A model generated the notes under the pieces. That model was not told the DNA's origin and ran no database searches. It saw only the letters and a list, made by a program, of their open reading frames with translations. The translations under genes were made by a program, and so were the position numbers. Positions 21,647-32,875 of a DNA stretch of 64,000 nt are shown piece by piece (position 1 is the first letter of the stretch; every line of letters starts with the position of its first letter). The DNA lies in the NCBI RefSeq assembly GCF_010093595.1, contig NW_022985442.1:1971764-2035763 (forward strand), written 5' to 3'. The stretch comes from Mytilinidion resinicola (taxonomy: Eukaryota > Ascomycota > Dothideomycetes > Mytilinidiales > Mytilinidiaceae).

Positions 21647-22130
21647 ATGTCCACCACCACGACCACGGATACAACCCGCTATGCAGCGCACAGCTACTTG
21701 GCCGACTACGAGCTCCATCACTCAAACCACCCCTCTGCATCCGATTCCAGACCCAATAGTCATCCAGATGCCCGTCAGTTAGACTCGTCCGCATCGCCAC
21801 ACACAATCGCAGAACTTGCACAACGAAACCCGCCACAATGGCCCTCGAACTACCGCCGCATCCCTCCATATCGGCCCATTAACAGAGATTTAGACCAGAG
21901 CCAAAGACGGGTCTACACAACTACAGGGGAGAGGATCTTCTTATTCGTCATGTTCACAGGAGTACAGGTGAACGCGGTAAGCGACAGTCATCTTCTCGCA
22001 CGCCAAATTCGGTGTACTCATATCGCTGATACTGACCAACGGTGCCCAGGACATCAATCGTTTGTGGAATGCCACTGGTGGAAGGCTTGCACAATCTGTG
22101 TTTCAGTACAAGATTGGGGGTGAGTGGTGA
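21647..22130 (+). CDS. Small protein of unknown function, 136 residues
   Basis: Exons 21647-21976 and 22050-22130 (intron GTAAGC...CCCAG) join in phase. The N-terminus is rich in Ser/Thr/His/Pro and probably disordered. The C-terminus, GERIFLFVMFTGVQVNADIN followed by RLWNATGGRLAQSVFQYKIG, looks folded, with one hydrophobic stretch. I do not recognise the family. Splice signals and the balanced second exon support a real gene. It is divergent from the ALDH homologue, 273 bp away. Confidence 0.55.
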
Positions 22131-22397
22131 TACATGAGCAGTTGAGTTAGGGTATACTGAGGAGTTAGTCTCTTTGAAGACCACTACAAGCATACGACTG
22201 CTCCGTTGCAAGCTTAAATATCACACAATGACAGTCCTTTATTCAAGTTCGATCTAGCCAGGCGTTTGAATGAACTCTCCACCATGTAATGGCATGAGGA
22301 ACTTATGTAAGGTGATCCTGATTCTATTTGAGTTGCGTGCTTTGTAGTCTCCGGCCTCAGAATTTTAATCGCGGTGCTCACTCAACACATCAGCATA

Positions 22398-24431
22398 TCA
22401 GGCCGGCGGAATGATAGGAAGGACGACGTAGTTCGACGATGTCGAACCAAAATGAATGTGGTTCATCCCGTCGAACTTCTCTTGGCTCCTGTGATGATGT
22501 GAGCACAAGCTTCGGATACATGCTCAGAGAAAGGCGACGTACCTATCAGCAGGGTCGTTGTGCTGGAACACGCCACAACCATGTGTATCGCCAGAAGCGA
22601 CTTCAAAGATGATCTTCCCTCCCTTCTCAGCTACCACGTTCGTCGGCCATATCTCAACGTCAACAGCATAGATCTCTCCAGGGATGACTGGCTGGGTGTC
22701 TTTGCGCGTGTAGTTGCGATAGGGCAGCCACGGCCGATGTTTTGGGTGGTTGGGATCTGTGTTGCGCAGGCTGACTCGGAGCCAGCCCTTTGTCAAGGGC
22801 ACAGGATCACCTGCCGTACCAGTGTAGTGCACTTCCTTGCCCTCGGGAGAGATGTACCGGAGTGTGACGAACAAGTCGATGTCCGTCGGAACCGTTTTGT
22901 TGTTTGGGTAAGGACTCACTGAGACGTTCAGATGCGCCACTATGTGGCCCGTAATTTCGGTATCGGCATCAAATGGCGCAGTCTCAAATTGGACGGCTTG
23001 GACATTTTCTAGCGTTCCGAGAGCTTGGTATGAAAGCTTCCTTGGCGCCCTGTTCGGCTCCTGTGGCGACAGTGTTTTGTCCGTTGTGAGGTAGAACTTG
23101 GTATAGCGAGTGCGTGCGATTGGCCACTCGCTCTCGCTCCTTCGGGAGTACGTTTGCTCTCCCTTGGCATTGTCGTATCCAACATCCCCCTGGCGGAGTA
23201 TCAAACTGACGGAAGGAACTTTGCCCTTCACGGTCCACCCTTCCCGATCGTCTCCTTTAAGAAACGCGTCGAGGAAGCTACGCTGCACCTCAACTTCGGC
23301 TTCGTAGTAGAATGGTAAGTCGTGGCGCCCCGTGATGAAACGCAAGTACTTCAAGTCGGACCCTGCCCACATATAACCTTGGACGTTGCCGCGAAGATGC
23401 AGGCAAATGCCTCCCCAGTTCGCGACGCTCAGCAAAGGGACTTGGATGTCGCTCATAGAATACTCTTTCGACGCGTAATACGGATCATCCCGATACTTGA
23501 ACATTGCATTATCTTTGGTCTGGTCCTGCCGGTTGCTCACGAGTTCGGCTTCGGGAAGGTCTCCTTCGATGGTATCTGGGCCCCATTTGCGAGCCGCTCT
23601 GCCTCCTCGGCCGTACTGATTCGAAAGCACTTGCCGATCCCACCAGAACTTGATGAATCCATTCGACAAGATTCCACCCTGCCGACATCGATCGCGATAG
23701 TAGTCAGACATGCCCTCCCACGGGATGATTGCAGCCAGGCCTTTTGGCTGACGCGCTGCAACACGCCACTGGCTTCCACCATAGTAACTGTCCCCACAGC
23801 TTCTTAGTCAGGGGGCCTCAGAACGAAGCTGGAGATGGCCTTACCTGATCCCAAGCAAGCCCACTTTGCCTGAAGACCACGGCTGTACTGCTGCCCATTC
23901 GACCACGTCGACAAACGCGTCGCTGGTGCCGCGCGACATGGTATCTAGGAGCCCCGGAGACTGCCCGCATCCTCGCTCGTCTGCACGTACAACTGCATAG
24001 CCGTGGCTGGTCCAGAAACCTGGATCTGGGACTTCCCAGGCTGAGTGGGCCGACTTATGCTCTGGGTTGACCTCGGCGAACGACTTTGGATGGAAACTGA
24101 GGGTTTTTGGTAGTTAGCGCCTGCGCTTGCTGCAGAGATCTTGCTCTTTCTGTCTTTCTTTCATTCCTTTTTTGGGAAAGTGATGAGAGGTTCTGCATTG
24201 CTGCTGGAATCTTTCGGGGCATTCTTACTCCTCGTAGGGGATGTCCTTTCCGTACGGTCCATACGTGACAATGGCGGGGACCTTTGAGTGTTCCCCCGAG
24301 CTCTTCGGTCGGTAAACATTGCAACGGACTAGTCCGTCACCTGCTTGTAGATCAATGCTAGCATTTTGCTCAAAGATATAGGGAAAGGAGAAGGAGTCAA
24401 TTGCGTGAAGGTCCTTGATCTGGTTCGGCAT
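22398..24431 (-). CDS. CocE/NonD-type serine hydrolase (X-Pro dipeptidyl-peptidase-like)
   Basis: 596 residues from exons 24229-24431, 23845-24096, 22543-23787 and 22398-22488. Alpha/beta-hydrolase features: VTYGPYGKD (oxyanion-side loop), RADERGCGQSPG, the nucleophile elbow GLLGISYYGG (Ser split by the second intron), and a late SGDTHGCGVFQHNDPADR segment; the C-terminal half is the jelly-roll domain of the family, ending HIHFGSTSSNYVVLPIIP. Members include cocaine esterase, glutaryl-7-ACA acylase and X-Pro peptidases, so it should cleave an ester or amide bond; the substrate is unknown. The last exon is easily missed because the frame runs past the splice site. The 267 bp between it and the 136-residue gene carry nothing clear. 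Intact. Confidence 0.87.
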
Positions 24432-25920
24432 GGTTGTATTGGGACAGCTGTTTGCCAGAGACACAGAGAGAGATGCAAGTGTTGGCTCTATATAAAGTGC
24501 GTAGTCACGTATGTATTTTCGATGCGGGCAATTCGTCCACCGGCCCACTCACCTGCACTCGTGAAACCGGGTGCCGCCGCATGGGGCCGAGCTTGGCACC
24601 TAGGGCAGCCGTGAAATGTCGGGACCACTCGCTCGCCTTTGCCCAATCCGAATGAACAGCTAATCATGGTTTCTGGGTACTTGTCAGGACCTTTTTCACG
24701 ACCTTGGACTGATGGCTAGGCTGCAACAAGGCTAACGCAAAGGACCAAAGAGTAAATAATCGCACCTCCTGCCCAAAGGCGCGTAATTACAAGGGCATCT
24801 GCTCGGCGATCAAATTCTCAGGATTAATAATCGGTGCAATATTTGCATTTGGTGTTTGTGAAGTGTCGTGGGAATCGCTTGTCTCCGGTGTTATCGTTGC
24901 GTCGGTGATAGGGTTTCGATCTAATAGTCCAATTGACGAGTCGTAATTCGCTTCGAAGTCGTCTGATGGTCAAGCCTCTTTCATTCATTCGATCTGCCAA
25001 AGGCATTCATCTTCAGACGTTAGATAGGGCAAGGCCTCCTGCTTTTTTGTGTTATGACAGACGTTTGATTGTAGAATCCGAAACTATTAGTCAAGCGAGA
25101 TGCGCGTGAGTCTAGAAACCCTTGAGTTCTTCTTATCAGGACCAGCAAGGTTGATTTCACAGGGATTGAAGGCTGTGCAAGAAAACATGAGTTGTACAGT
25201 GGAGGGTCAAGTGGATGTGATGTCTCTTGAGTACAGAGACGACGTAACATCCGCTAGGCTAGAATACGGGACTGTGAAGTAATACCGAGCTAGTATGATT
25301 TCTGGGTTAGCATCACGGTGCTTTATTGGCTAAGACGTTCGGATAGGCGTGAGGGATGATTGGAGCGAATTGAAGCCTAGAATTCAATTCTAAAGCATTA
25401 CCAACGCCGCCTAAAGCAGGGAAGAAAACTAGTACTGAGCCCCCACAGGCACCACATTCGTACTTTTGGCATCCTGGAAGACAATTGTGTGGGAAGGGTA
25501 GTAGTGTGAGGCGTCGCGGTTGAGTCTCGTCAGACGTCAGATAGAAGTCGCAGCTTTGACCAAGAGCAAGCAGAAAGAACGAACCTTGGACCACTCACAG
25601 GTTCCGGAATGTTCAGCAGCCAATTGAAGTGGCTGCAGGTGATCATGTCTTCACATGCAAAAGAAACTCAACTGTCAATCGCCTTGTTATAGAGTAACGT
25701 CCCATTGTATTACATATTGCCAGGGAGCATCCTCATGTCATGCTAGCCCCCACAAAGCTTTGATCTATGCCCGGATCGAGAAGCTGCTTCTATAGAAGGA
25801 CACAGTCGCCAGCTCCCACCGCAACAACATCCATGCAAGCCGATCAGTCTCCCGATCGATCACCATGCGGTTCTAAGGCCGGGATACCCGCCTGCAAGCC
25901 CATCCCAGCTTCAAAAGCCC
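24432..25920. other. 1.5-kb intergenic stretch, nothing recognised
   Basis: It contains the hydrolase promoter at the left. A minus-strand 93-codon ORF (25313-25594) has a CxxC..C pattern but no family match that I can name. The region is otherwise AT-rich without clear repeats. Confidence 0.45.
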
Positions 25921-26492
25921 TCATAACCCCCATAGCCACGGTCCCGGCCTCCTTCCTCGCCACTCATCCATACCAGCCCGTCCTACGTGCACACCCAGAC
26001 GAAATCCAGTCCGAGTCTGAGTCTTGGGAAGAGGCTTCTTCGCCCAGTCGACGGTGGCCTTCGAACGCTATCAACAGGCATCAGTACGCCCTAATTATAG
26101 CACTGCTATAGACAAGAATTAATGTTTTTTCTTACCTCACAGTCAAGTTCACCACGAAGCTTCAAATTAGCCCTCCGCTCCTCCTCAAGCTCCTTGGCCA
26201 TCTCTCCATGGACATCCTTCTCCAACGCAATGACCTTCTTGCATAACTCCATGTTCACTTTCTGCTTTCCTTCATTGGCCTCCTCGAGCTTGGCGATCTT
26301 TTCGGTGAGCTCGTCGATGAGGCCCTGCTTCTCGCTGTTCTCCGTGTGTAGCTTGTCGGCTTTGCGGGCATAGTGCAGCTTGGTATAGTGAGGCGAATTG
26401 GCGCCGAAGTGGGGATCCTCGCAGTAGAGGCAGTACTCAAAGGGTTCGAAGATGCTGGCGGCGGCGCTGAGTGATGTTGGTGGGGATGCCAT
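25921..26492 (-). CDS. Coiled-coil protein of unknown function
   Basis: Proposed exons are 26136-26492 and 25921-26067, giving 167 residues. A short N-terminal part with FEPFEYCLYCEDPHFG is followed by a long, highly charged heptad-rich helix (from about KADKLHTENSEK to LEEERRANLKLRGELDCE). The intron call (GTAAGA...GATAG, 68 nt) is tentative; without it the frame stops after nine more codons. The start at MASPPTS was preferred, although the ORF opens further upstream. Its promoter side is close to the hAT-like insertion at 26661. Confidence 0.55.
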
Positions 26493-26660
26493 GTTGGAGA
26501 ACGGGGCGGCGTGGGGAGAGACCGTAGACGGCAAGAGTCGGGATTCTAGGGGAGCTCTATGGCTTAGAGTGAGTGGGTGTACGCTGAAAGATTTCCCCAA
26601 GTTTCCGAGACTATGCGCTTTTGCAAGGTTACAAAAGTTACAACTCCATCCGGTTCAGCA

Positions 26661-27422
26661 CAGCGTGGTTAGTAAACCGGCCAATCCTCAATCGGATTGA
26701 CGGCCGGTTTATTAGTATAGACTCTAGATAATCCAATCAATCAATCCTCTAATCAATCAAACTCCAAGCGGAGATTGATCCGATTGATCCGATTGGTGTA
26801 TATAAATCGGAAAGGATATATATGAATCAGAAAGGATGTATACAAATCGGAAAGGATGCATACGGACGTGATTTTTATGGATTTTTATGGGTATAACTTC
26901 GTCATATAAGCTCACTACGCCTATGTACGAGGCTACGGAGTGCCTTAGAGTAGAGGGCAACGTGAGAGTACCATGGTGGTAAGGTTCTAGGTGAGGGGGG
27001 GTTAGGATGTCCCTTAGGAACGTCGGGCGGAGTACCAAAGGGGGATACATTTTTGAGGCCTAGAAGACCCAATGATTCGCCTCAAACGTAATTCGACCTG
27101 TAGAAATCGATTCCCGTTGTCCGTTTGAGCTCATCTCGTCATGGTGGAGTGCTAAAGGGGGGGCTCGGGCCGTGGTTGATGAGGCTAGCAATACGTGTTC
27201 TCCCTCCGCCGGCGGAACCTTGGGGCGGCATTCTATTGGCTCGTTAAGACACGGCGAGGGCCTTAGCGCACAGATCTCTTAGCGCGATCGTATTCACTCA
27301 TTTCTCAATCTGGTTCAAACCAAAATTCTAATCAATCCAATCAATCAAGCTTCATTCTATATATAACAACCCAATCAATCTGCTCTCTAGTTGAGCCGGC
27401 CGCCGGTTTAGTAACCACGCTG
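26661..27422. mobile_element. Non-autonomous hAT-like DNA transposon (8-bp TSD GTTCAGCA)
   Basis: A 762-bp element bounded by inverted ends CAGCGTGGTTAGTAAACC and the near-identical complement at the right end (one mismatch in about 21 bp, ending ACGCTG). Perfect 8-bp direct duplications GTTCAGCA flank it at 26653-26660 and 27423-27430. An 8-bp TSD with CAG-type ends is typical of hAT elements. There is no transposase ORF, so it is MITE-like or an internally deleted copy. Inside are three ~20-bp tandem units at about 26799-26862 (core AATCGGAAAGGAT) and AATC-rich microsatellite-like tracts near both ends. Confidence 0.85.
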
Positions 27423-27624
27423 GTTCAGCACTCCTTTCAAGACACTCCTTGGGTTATTCGCGGACTATAAATGAGGTGTTTCTGCATCCCCGTAGATCTT
27501 AAGTTAATGATCTATGCTCTCCATTTACTACATACCATTCTCCAAGTTCTAGGATCAGATCGAGAAAGTGCCCCGTTATTGCTCCAAGGTAGTTCCGGCA
27601 AAGGACAGATAGATATCTATCAAA

Positions 27625-29016
27625 CTATGGCTTATGGTCCGCATTTTCCTTCTCGATCCTATCCAGGGTCTCCATCGTATGGTCCCAGACCTGCTTGTTT
27701 GTTTCACCGGTGCGGACTTTCGCGTAGCTCTTTCCCTTGCTCCACGAATCCCCTCTCTGTCCAAGGGCGTATGAACCTCCTCCAAGCTCTCCCTTTGTGT
27801 TTTTCGCCACCTCAACCCCGTTCACGAGCCCTCCCTTTGCTGGGTAGCGCGGCGTAGCAAGAGACACCATTACTTCGCCACATACAGCCGGCGCCGTCAT
27901 GTACAGCCATGCGAGTGGCTTTATCAAAGTCCACACAGCCTTGAACCAGGTCGGCATGTCTGGACTGTAAAAGGTTGGGCCATCGACGAGTCCGGGATAG
28001 ATGTGGGACAGGCTGAGTTTGCCTGCGTGTTTCTCCGCAAGCTCCTCAAAGAAAAAATTCTTCATGAAACAGGTGTGCTTGCGGACGCCAGATATTCCAT
28101 ACGTGGAGTCGGATGGGCAGCCAATCGGCGACTCCCCAGGAGATGTTCCATCTTCCATGCCGCCGGCATATATCGAAATGACGTGCGCAGGCAATGGGGA
28201 GGCAAGGAGTATCGGCATGAGCTGCAGGATGAACCTCATCCGGGAATAGTAGGTAGTTGAAAGAAAAGAATCAAGGCCTTCCGTTGTGGCTGTAGAGCAG
28301 TGATTAGCCGTGTACGCTTTGGTGGCCCACGATGAGAGTTGAATCAGAGATATTGAATCACTTACTACTTCGTTCCTTCAAGATTGGATAGCAGTGGCTC
28401 ATGTACAGAAGGTCCAGTCTTGGCGGCCCGCCGTGGAATGACCCTTCAGTCTCCTGACGGATGATTTCTGCGCTGGCGCGGTCGACGTCGCTGATAAGGG
28501 CGAGATCTGTCGCCTGAATGAAGCGCCATTCCGAGCCTGGGCTGATTCGCTGGCCATCGGTGATGACAGTCTCGGCACGAGTCGCATTTCGGCCGACAAT
28601 GTAGACGCGCAGTTTGGAACCGCTTTTAGCAAAGGCTGTAGCGAGGGCCTTCGCGACATCTTAAGGTGGTAGTACATATGTTAGCGGGTTTTCGTAAAGA
28701 AGGGAGGTTTCAAGACATATACTAGATCTCTGGTGTCTGTCGTCCTCGAGTGCTACTCTAATCGTCTGTAAGATACCATTCCGGGCTTAAAAGGAACTAA
28801 AATAGGTGCTCAAACACGACTTGAAAGGGTGCTCAAGCACTACATGAGTCGTGTTTCAACACAGTTCCTGGAACAATGACACTGGAGAACTCCGGTAAGA
28901 GTAGGACCTTACGTACATGAGCCTATACCCGTGGTTCCGCCTGTCAAGGCAACGACCAGCGGCGGGCCATTGGGGAGTTCTGCTATGGCAGAGCGGATGA
29001 TCTTGAGGCTTGGCAT
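27625..29016 (-). CDS. SDR-like oxidoreductase
   Basis: 352 residues from exons 28917-29016, 28366-28659 and 27625-28289. The Rossmann start VVALTGGTTGIGS is split by a long first intron (257 nt) and continues YVAKALATAF...RVYIVGRNAT. The fragment DLLYMSHC corresponds to the conserved strand before the active site, and SRMRFILQLMPILLASP to the next helix. A classical YxxxK is not evident, as in several fungal members of this SDR subgroup found in biosynthetic clusters. It is on the minus strand, just left of a large intergenic gap. All introns are in phase and there are no stops. Confidence 0.8.
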
Positions 29017-30713
29017 TATGACGACGAAAGCGGAGAAAAAGCAGAGGTAAAGACGACACGAGAAAGTGGGGTTTATGAAAACGATATTGAACTTGAAAAC
29101 ACCAGGAGCAATCCACGGAAGATAGTGGCGCTGATGGAGAGTGGGTCAGCAGCGGCTTTGTGGATGGTTGTTTTGATTGATGGGTGAGGGAGGAAGGGTA
29201 TATATACGGTTTTGGCCGAGTAAGCCAATAGCGAGGAAAGGCGCGTGGACTGGAGAAGATGTTGCCCCGCCCCGACGAGAGCGTTCGGTATGGGTCTGTC
29301 CGAAGCTCCGAATCCCATCTATTACGGGATAATGTACGGACTGAAACGGAAATGATATAGTTCGCCAAGCCCGCTAAGCCACGTTGGGCATTGAGCTAGA
29401 CATTCCCTCCGTATTCCGCTGGCTGCGCTATTCCTCACATCGTATTTCAGACACAACACTCAACACTCGAACTCCTTTACATCTAAATAGTGTTGAGCCA
29501 GAAAAGGGCAATGTGGTGCCTGGCCATCCGTGGCAGGGGCCTCCAGATTTGGGCCAGCCTTAGCTTGCTTGAGTCTGCTCAGAGTTGCACCGCCACGAGC
29601 TCAGGTTACTCAGTCATAGCTCAATATAATGATCTGTATGCTCAGGGTTAACATCGGAAATGAGCTTTGGTGGGATCAGTGTTGAGGCAAATGGGCGTCG
29701 CGTGCAGCCCTGAGCTATCGGTGAGAAATAAGGCCTGCTACTAGTTCAGCAATCATAGTGCAGTGCCTTGCCAGAAGTCTAGGCGCACTCGCTCATCACC
29801 GTTGGAGGCGCTTTAGCAGATCATGAAGCTTCCAATACCATTTAAAGGCCTTGAGAGCTTAAATTAGAGGTTTCATGTGGTAGAGGAACTGGAATGGACC
29901 TCCACATGTTAACTCGAGAAAATCCAATGGATATGCGAAAAACTAACCAGAACCCCAGTAAATTCTGCTTATTAAATTGCGTTATACCCGATATGGATGT
30001 CACGTGTTATCTGGAGCTCTATAGCGATTTCCCCTTAACACCAAATCCAGTCCAGTACAGCCCAGTTTCATCACTGATTTCATGCGTTTACAGTCAGACT
30101 ACTTGGGCCCTGTTTGTGGTGCTTCAGCACATCACCATGCTTCTAGAAAAGATCACGAGACTACGTGCCCACAATTATTTCCTAGTATTGTACCCTTATT
30201 TCTAAATCTAACACTTAACCTAATGATTTTCGAGATACTCGCATGCAGGTGATTGCGTTGTCCGACGTGCAAATACGTCAATCTGCCCGTTACACAAATG
30301 ATAACAGTCATAGCACAACATGATCTCTTTTCGTGCCGATACAAGAGGCTCCTGTGGTGCTCCCACACATTTTGCGTTGGTTTATGGCCTCGGTTATCTG
30401 CAACCCGAGACAAAAGACCAGGGCGCGTCGGTTCCTGGAATGATGGACCTCCACGTGTTCCAGGAGATTGTCTAGCTTCGAGGAAAAGCATCGACATTTC
30501 GGATACAGATGAGATCTTCTCACTGTACGAAGCACCTAGGTCGACGCCTCTGCTACTGTGGCTATGAATCGAACCTTAGGGACGTGTTGTTGGCTCCGTT
30601 TCTCATCTCTTTCCTTCCTTCCGTCGTTCCCGTAGCTATAAAAGCTACAGTCGTCATAGTGCCTATCTGTCTCTTCGCCACTTGCTGAATAACAATTGCT
30701 ACTTTCAACTAGC
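29017..30713. other. 1.7-kb intergenic stretch
   Basis: This is the shared upstream region of the SDR (minus) and the MFS gene (plus). Short ORFs on both strands overlap each other and show no family motifs. No transposon ends were found. Confidence 0.45.
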
Positions 30714-32397
30714 ATGCCTAAGAATTTAGAAATGGGTCTTCGAGAAGAGAAGGGTGCCCCCGTTGCAACGGGGGACGACTTGGACACCACTTCCGAGTCG
30801 GAAGGGCAAGATATCAAGGTGCTTGCAACGGTACTTGATGCCTACGTCAAAACTACACGTGACGGACAGATCGTACTTACCCCCCAGCCATCTGGTAAGT
30901 CTTACAGTAGATTGGGTTGCCAATGATCCCAAGGATCCATTGAACTGGACATGGACAAAGAAACATCTCGTGTTTGCCTCTCTACTTCTACCATCTTTTC
31001 TAGCAGATTTTGGCACGACCTATAGTCAGTGAGCTTGCCCTCTGCTCTTGAGAAGCTACTGATTAGTGAGCTAGGTACTGTTGCGTTCCAGGCGCAGTCT
31101 GTCACGTATAAAATGACGGTGCCGGCGGTAGCGAACTCGATCTCCGGAGGCATTTTCATGCAAGGCCCGGGTGGCCCAATCGCAGTGCCGTTTACGCAGC
31201 GATACGGACGGTAAGTTTCACAGTCCCGAAAGGGAGTCAGCGATTGATAGCATGTAGCCTCCCAGTACTATTCTGGTCCCAAGTATTGACTTGTGCCATG
31301 GTGGTCGGAGCAGCTCTTTCCCCAACCTACGCATCTTTTACGGCATTTCGCACTCTTCAAGGTCTTTTTAACACTCCTCCTCAAGTCATCGGCTTGACTT
31401 TTGTCTACGACATGTTCTTCTTCCACGAACGTGCCCGCAAGATCAACATCTGGGCATTCTGCGTCATCCTCGGACCGTGTATTGGTCCTTTCGTCTCCTC
31501 CTTGTTACTGACCAAGCTCGGATGGCGACAGGACTTCGGCATCATGGCAGCCCTATACTTCCTCTCGCAGGTGATTGTGATCACATTTGGTGACGAGACT
31601 CTCTACAACCGCTCCCATCCAGAGCCACGGCCATCGAAAGGAGTGTGGAGCCGAATCAAGCTTCTGACCGGCATCCACGGCGCCCAGCAAGCTGGACGCC
31701 CTACCCTAGTGCGCGTTATCAAGGACATCGCCCTCGTTCATACACGGCCCCATATCGTGCTCACCAGTAACTATCCGTCTATCCTTCTTTCTTCCCAGCC
31801 CACCAAACTAACAATCTTAGCCACCGGCTTCATGATGATCATCTTCATGTGGGGCATCGGCGTCTTCACCACCATCCCTCAATTCCTTGCGATGCCCCCC
31901 TACTCCTTCACCAACTTGCAAACCGGCCTGATGTACCTCTCCCCTGCCCTCGGTGCCATCTTTGGCGAGATCTGGGGCCACTGGTTCAATGACTTCAATG
32001 CCCTCCTGTACATCAAGCACCACTGGGCTCGTACCGTGCCGAAAACCGGCTATGGGGCGTCTACCTCGGCGCCATCCTCGGCCCGGCGGCTCTGATACTC
32101 TTCAGACAAACCCTGCAAAATCGACTGCACTGGGTTGTGCTCGCTGTAGCGTGGTGCTTGTATATGTTTGGGCAGATGAGCGTGACAGCGGCAGTGACGT
32201 CGTACTGTTTGGATACGTGTCCAACACATTCGGCGATTGTGGCAGGGATAATTAATATGTGGCGGACGACGGGTGGATTCTGTGTAGTGTATTTTCAGTT
32301 GAAGTGGGTGGCAAGGAATGGGGCCGGTGTGAGCTTTGGGGTGCAGGCGGGGGTATTGATGGCGAGTTTTGGGAGCATTGTTGCTGTTCAGATTTGA
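30714..32397 (+). pseudogene. MFS transporter, probably inactivated
   Basis: Drug/polyamine-type MFS protein similar in architecture to the one at 3.8-5.9 kb. Recognisable are QIVLTPQPS, NDPKDPLNW, a YSTVAFQAQ-like TM1 region, the motif-A equivalent TQRYGRLP, FFFHERARKI and ENRLWGVYLG. Introns at 31025-31074, 31211-31257 and 31767-31820 fit well. Two problems remain. Between PQPS and NDPKDPLNW lie about 28 unexplained bases beginning GTAAGT (30892-30920), which break the frame and are too short for a normal intron. One base is missing at about 32027-32035, just before YRAENRLW. It may be a pseudogene or contain assembly indels. Confidence 0.8.
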
Positions 32398-32515
32398 GGG
32401 AAGAAGTGGAGGGGGAAGTATCCGGTGCCTGCGGCAAAGTATTAAAGAAGTAGAGTTGACGGGAAGAGGGGGATAGGATGACTGAGTGAGCTTATGGGAG
32501 GAATAGAATGCGATA

Positions 32516-32760
32516 ACTCAGGTTGAAATTGATGTGAACTCTGCTTGTATTGTAATGGCCGTACGGGCCGAATATATACTAATAGGAAATGGCCCACCCC
32601 CCAGGTCTATCAGCTCAGCTGAATAGAGGCCAGCTGAAAGGAACGAACCCAGCTGAGAGGAACCTGTTGTAGCTGAACAGAGGACCTCGCCACGCTGTAC
32701 GTAGGTGACCGTGAACCGTATGAGTTGTTGACCCTAGGTTGTAGCTGTTACAACCCGAGT
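32516..32760 (-). mobile_element. Solo-LTR-like element, copy B (5-bp TSD CGATA)
   Basis: 245 bp with the same ends as copy A (ACTCAGGTTG...CAACCCGAGT) and in the same orientation. Perfect CGATA duplications lie at 32511-32515 and 32761-32765. Its interior (TATATACTAATAGGAAATGG, then AGCTGA-rich repeats) matches copy C far better than copy A, so B and C form a subfamily. It lies about 120 bp downstream of the MFS remnant. Confidence 0.85.
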
Positions 32761-32875
32761 CGATACGTTAAGGCTGTGGTTTGAGGCGGTAAGGGGCTAC
32801 CTTTGGCAGCTATCGTTCAAATGAGACGCGTCCTTTCTACTTTGAATTCTTACGGACTCGTCACCTCAATTCCCT

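Noticed and set aside
25313..25594. Minus-strand ORF with a CxxC..C pattern, first thought to be a GFA-type glutathione-dependent enzyme
   Set aside because: The Cys spacing and neighbouring residues do not match the GFA family, and no flanking exons with that homology were found.
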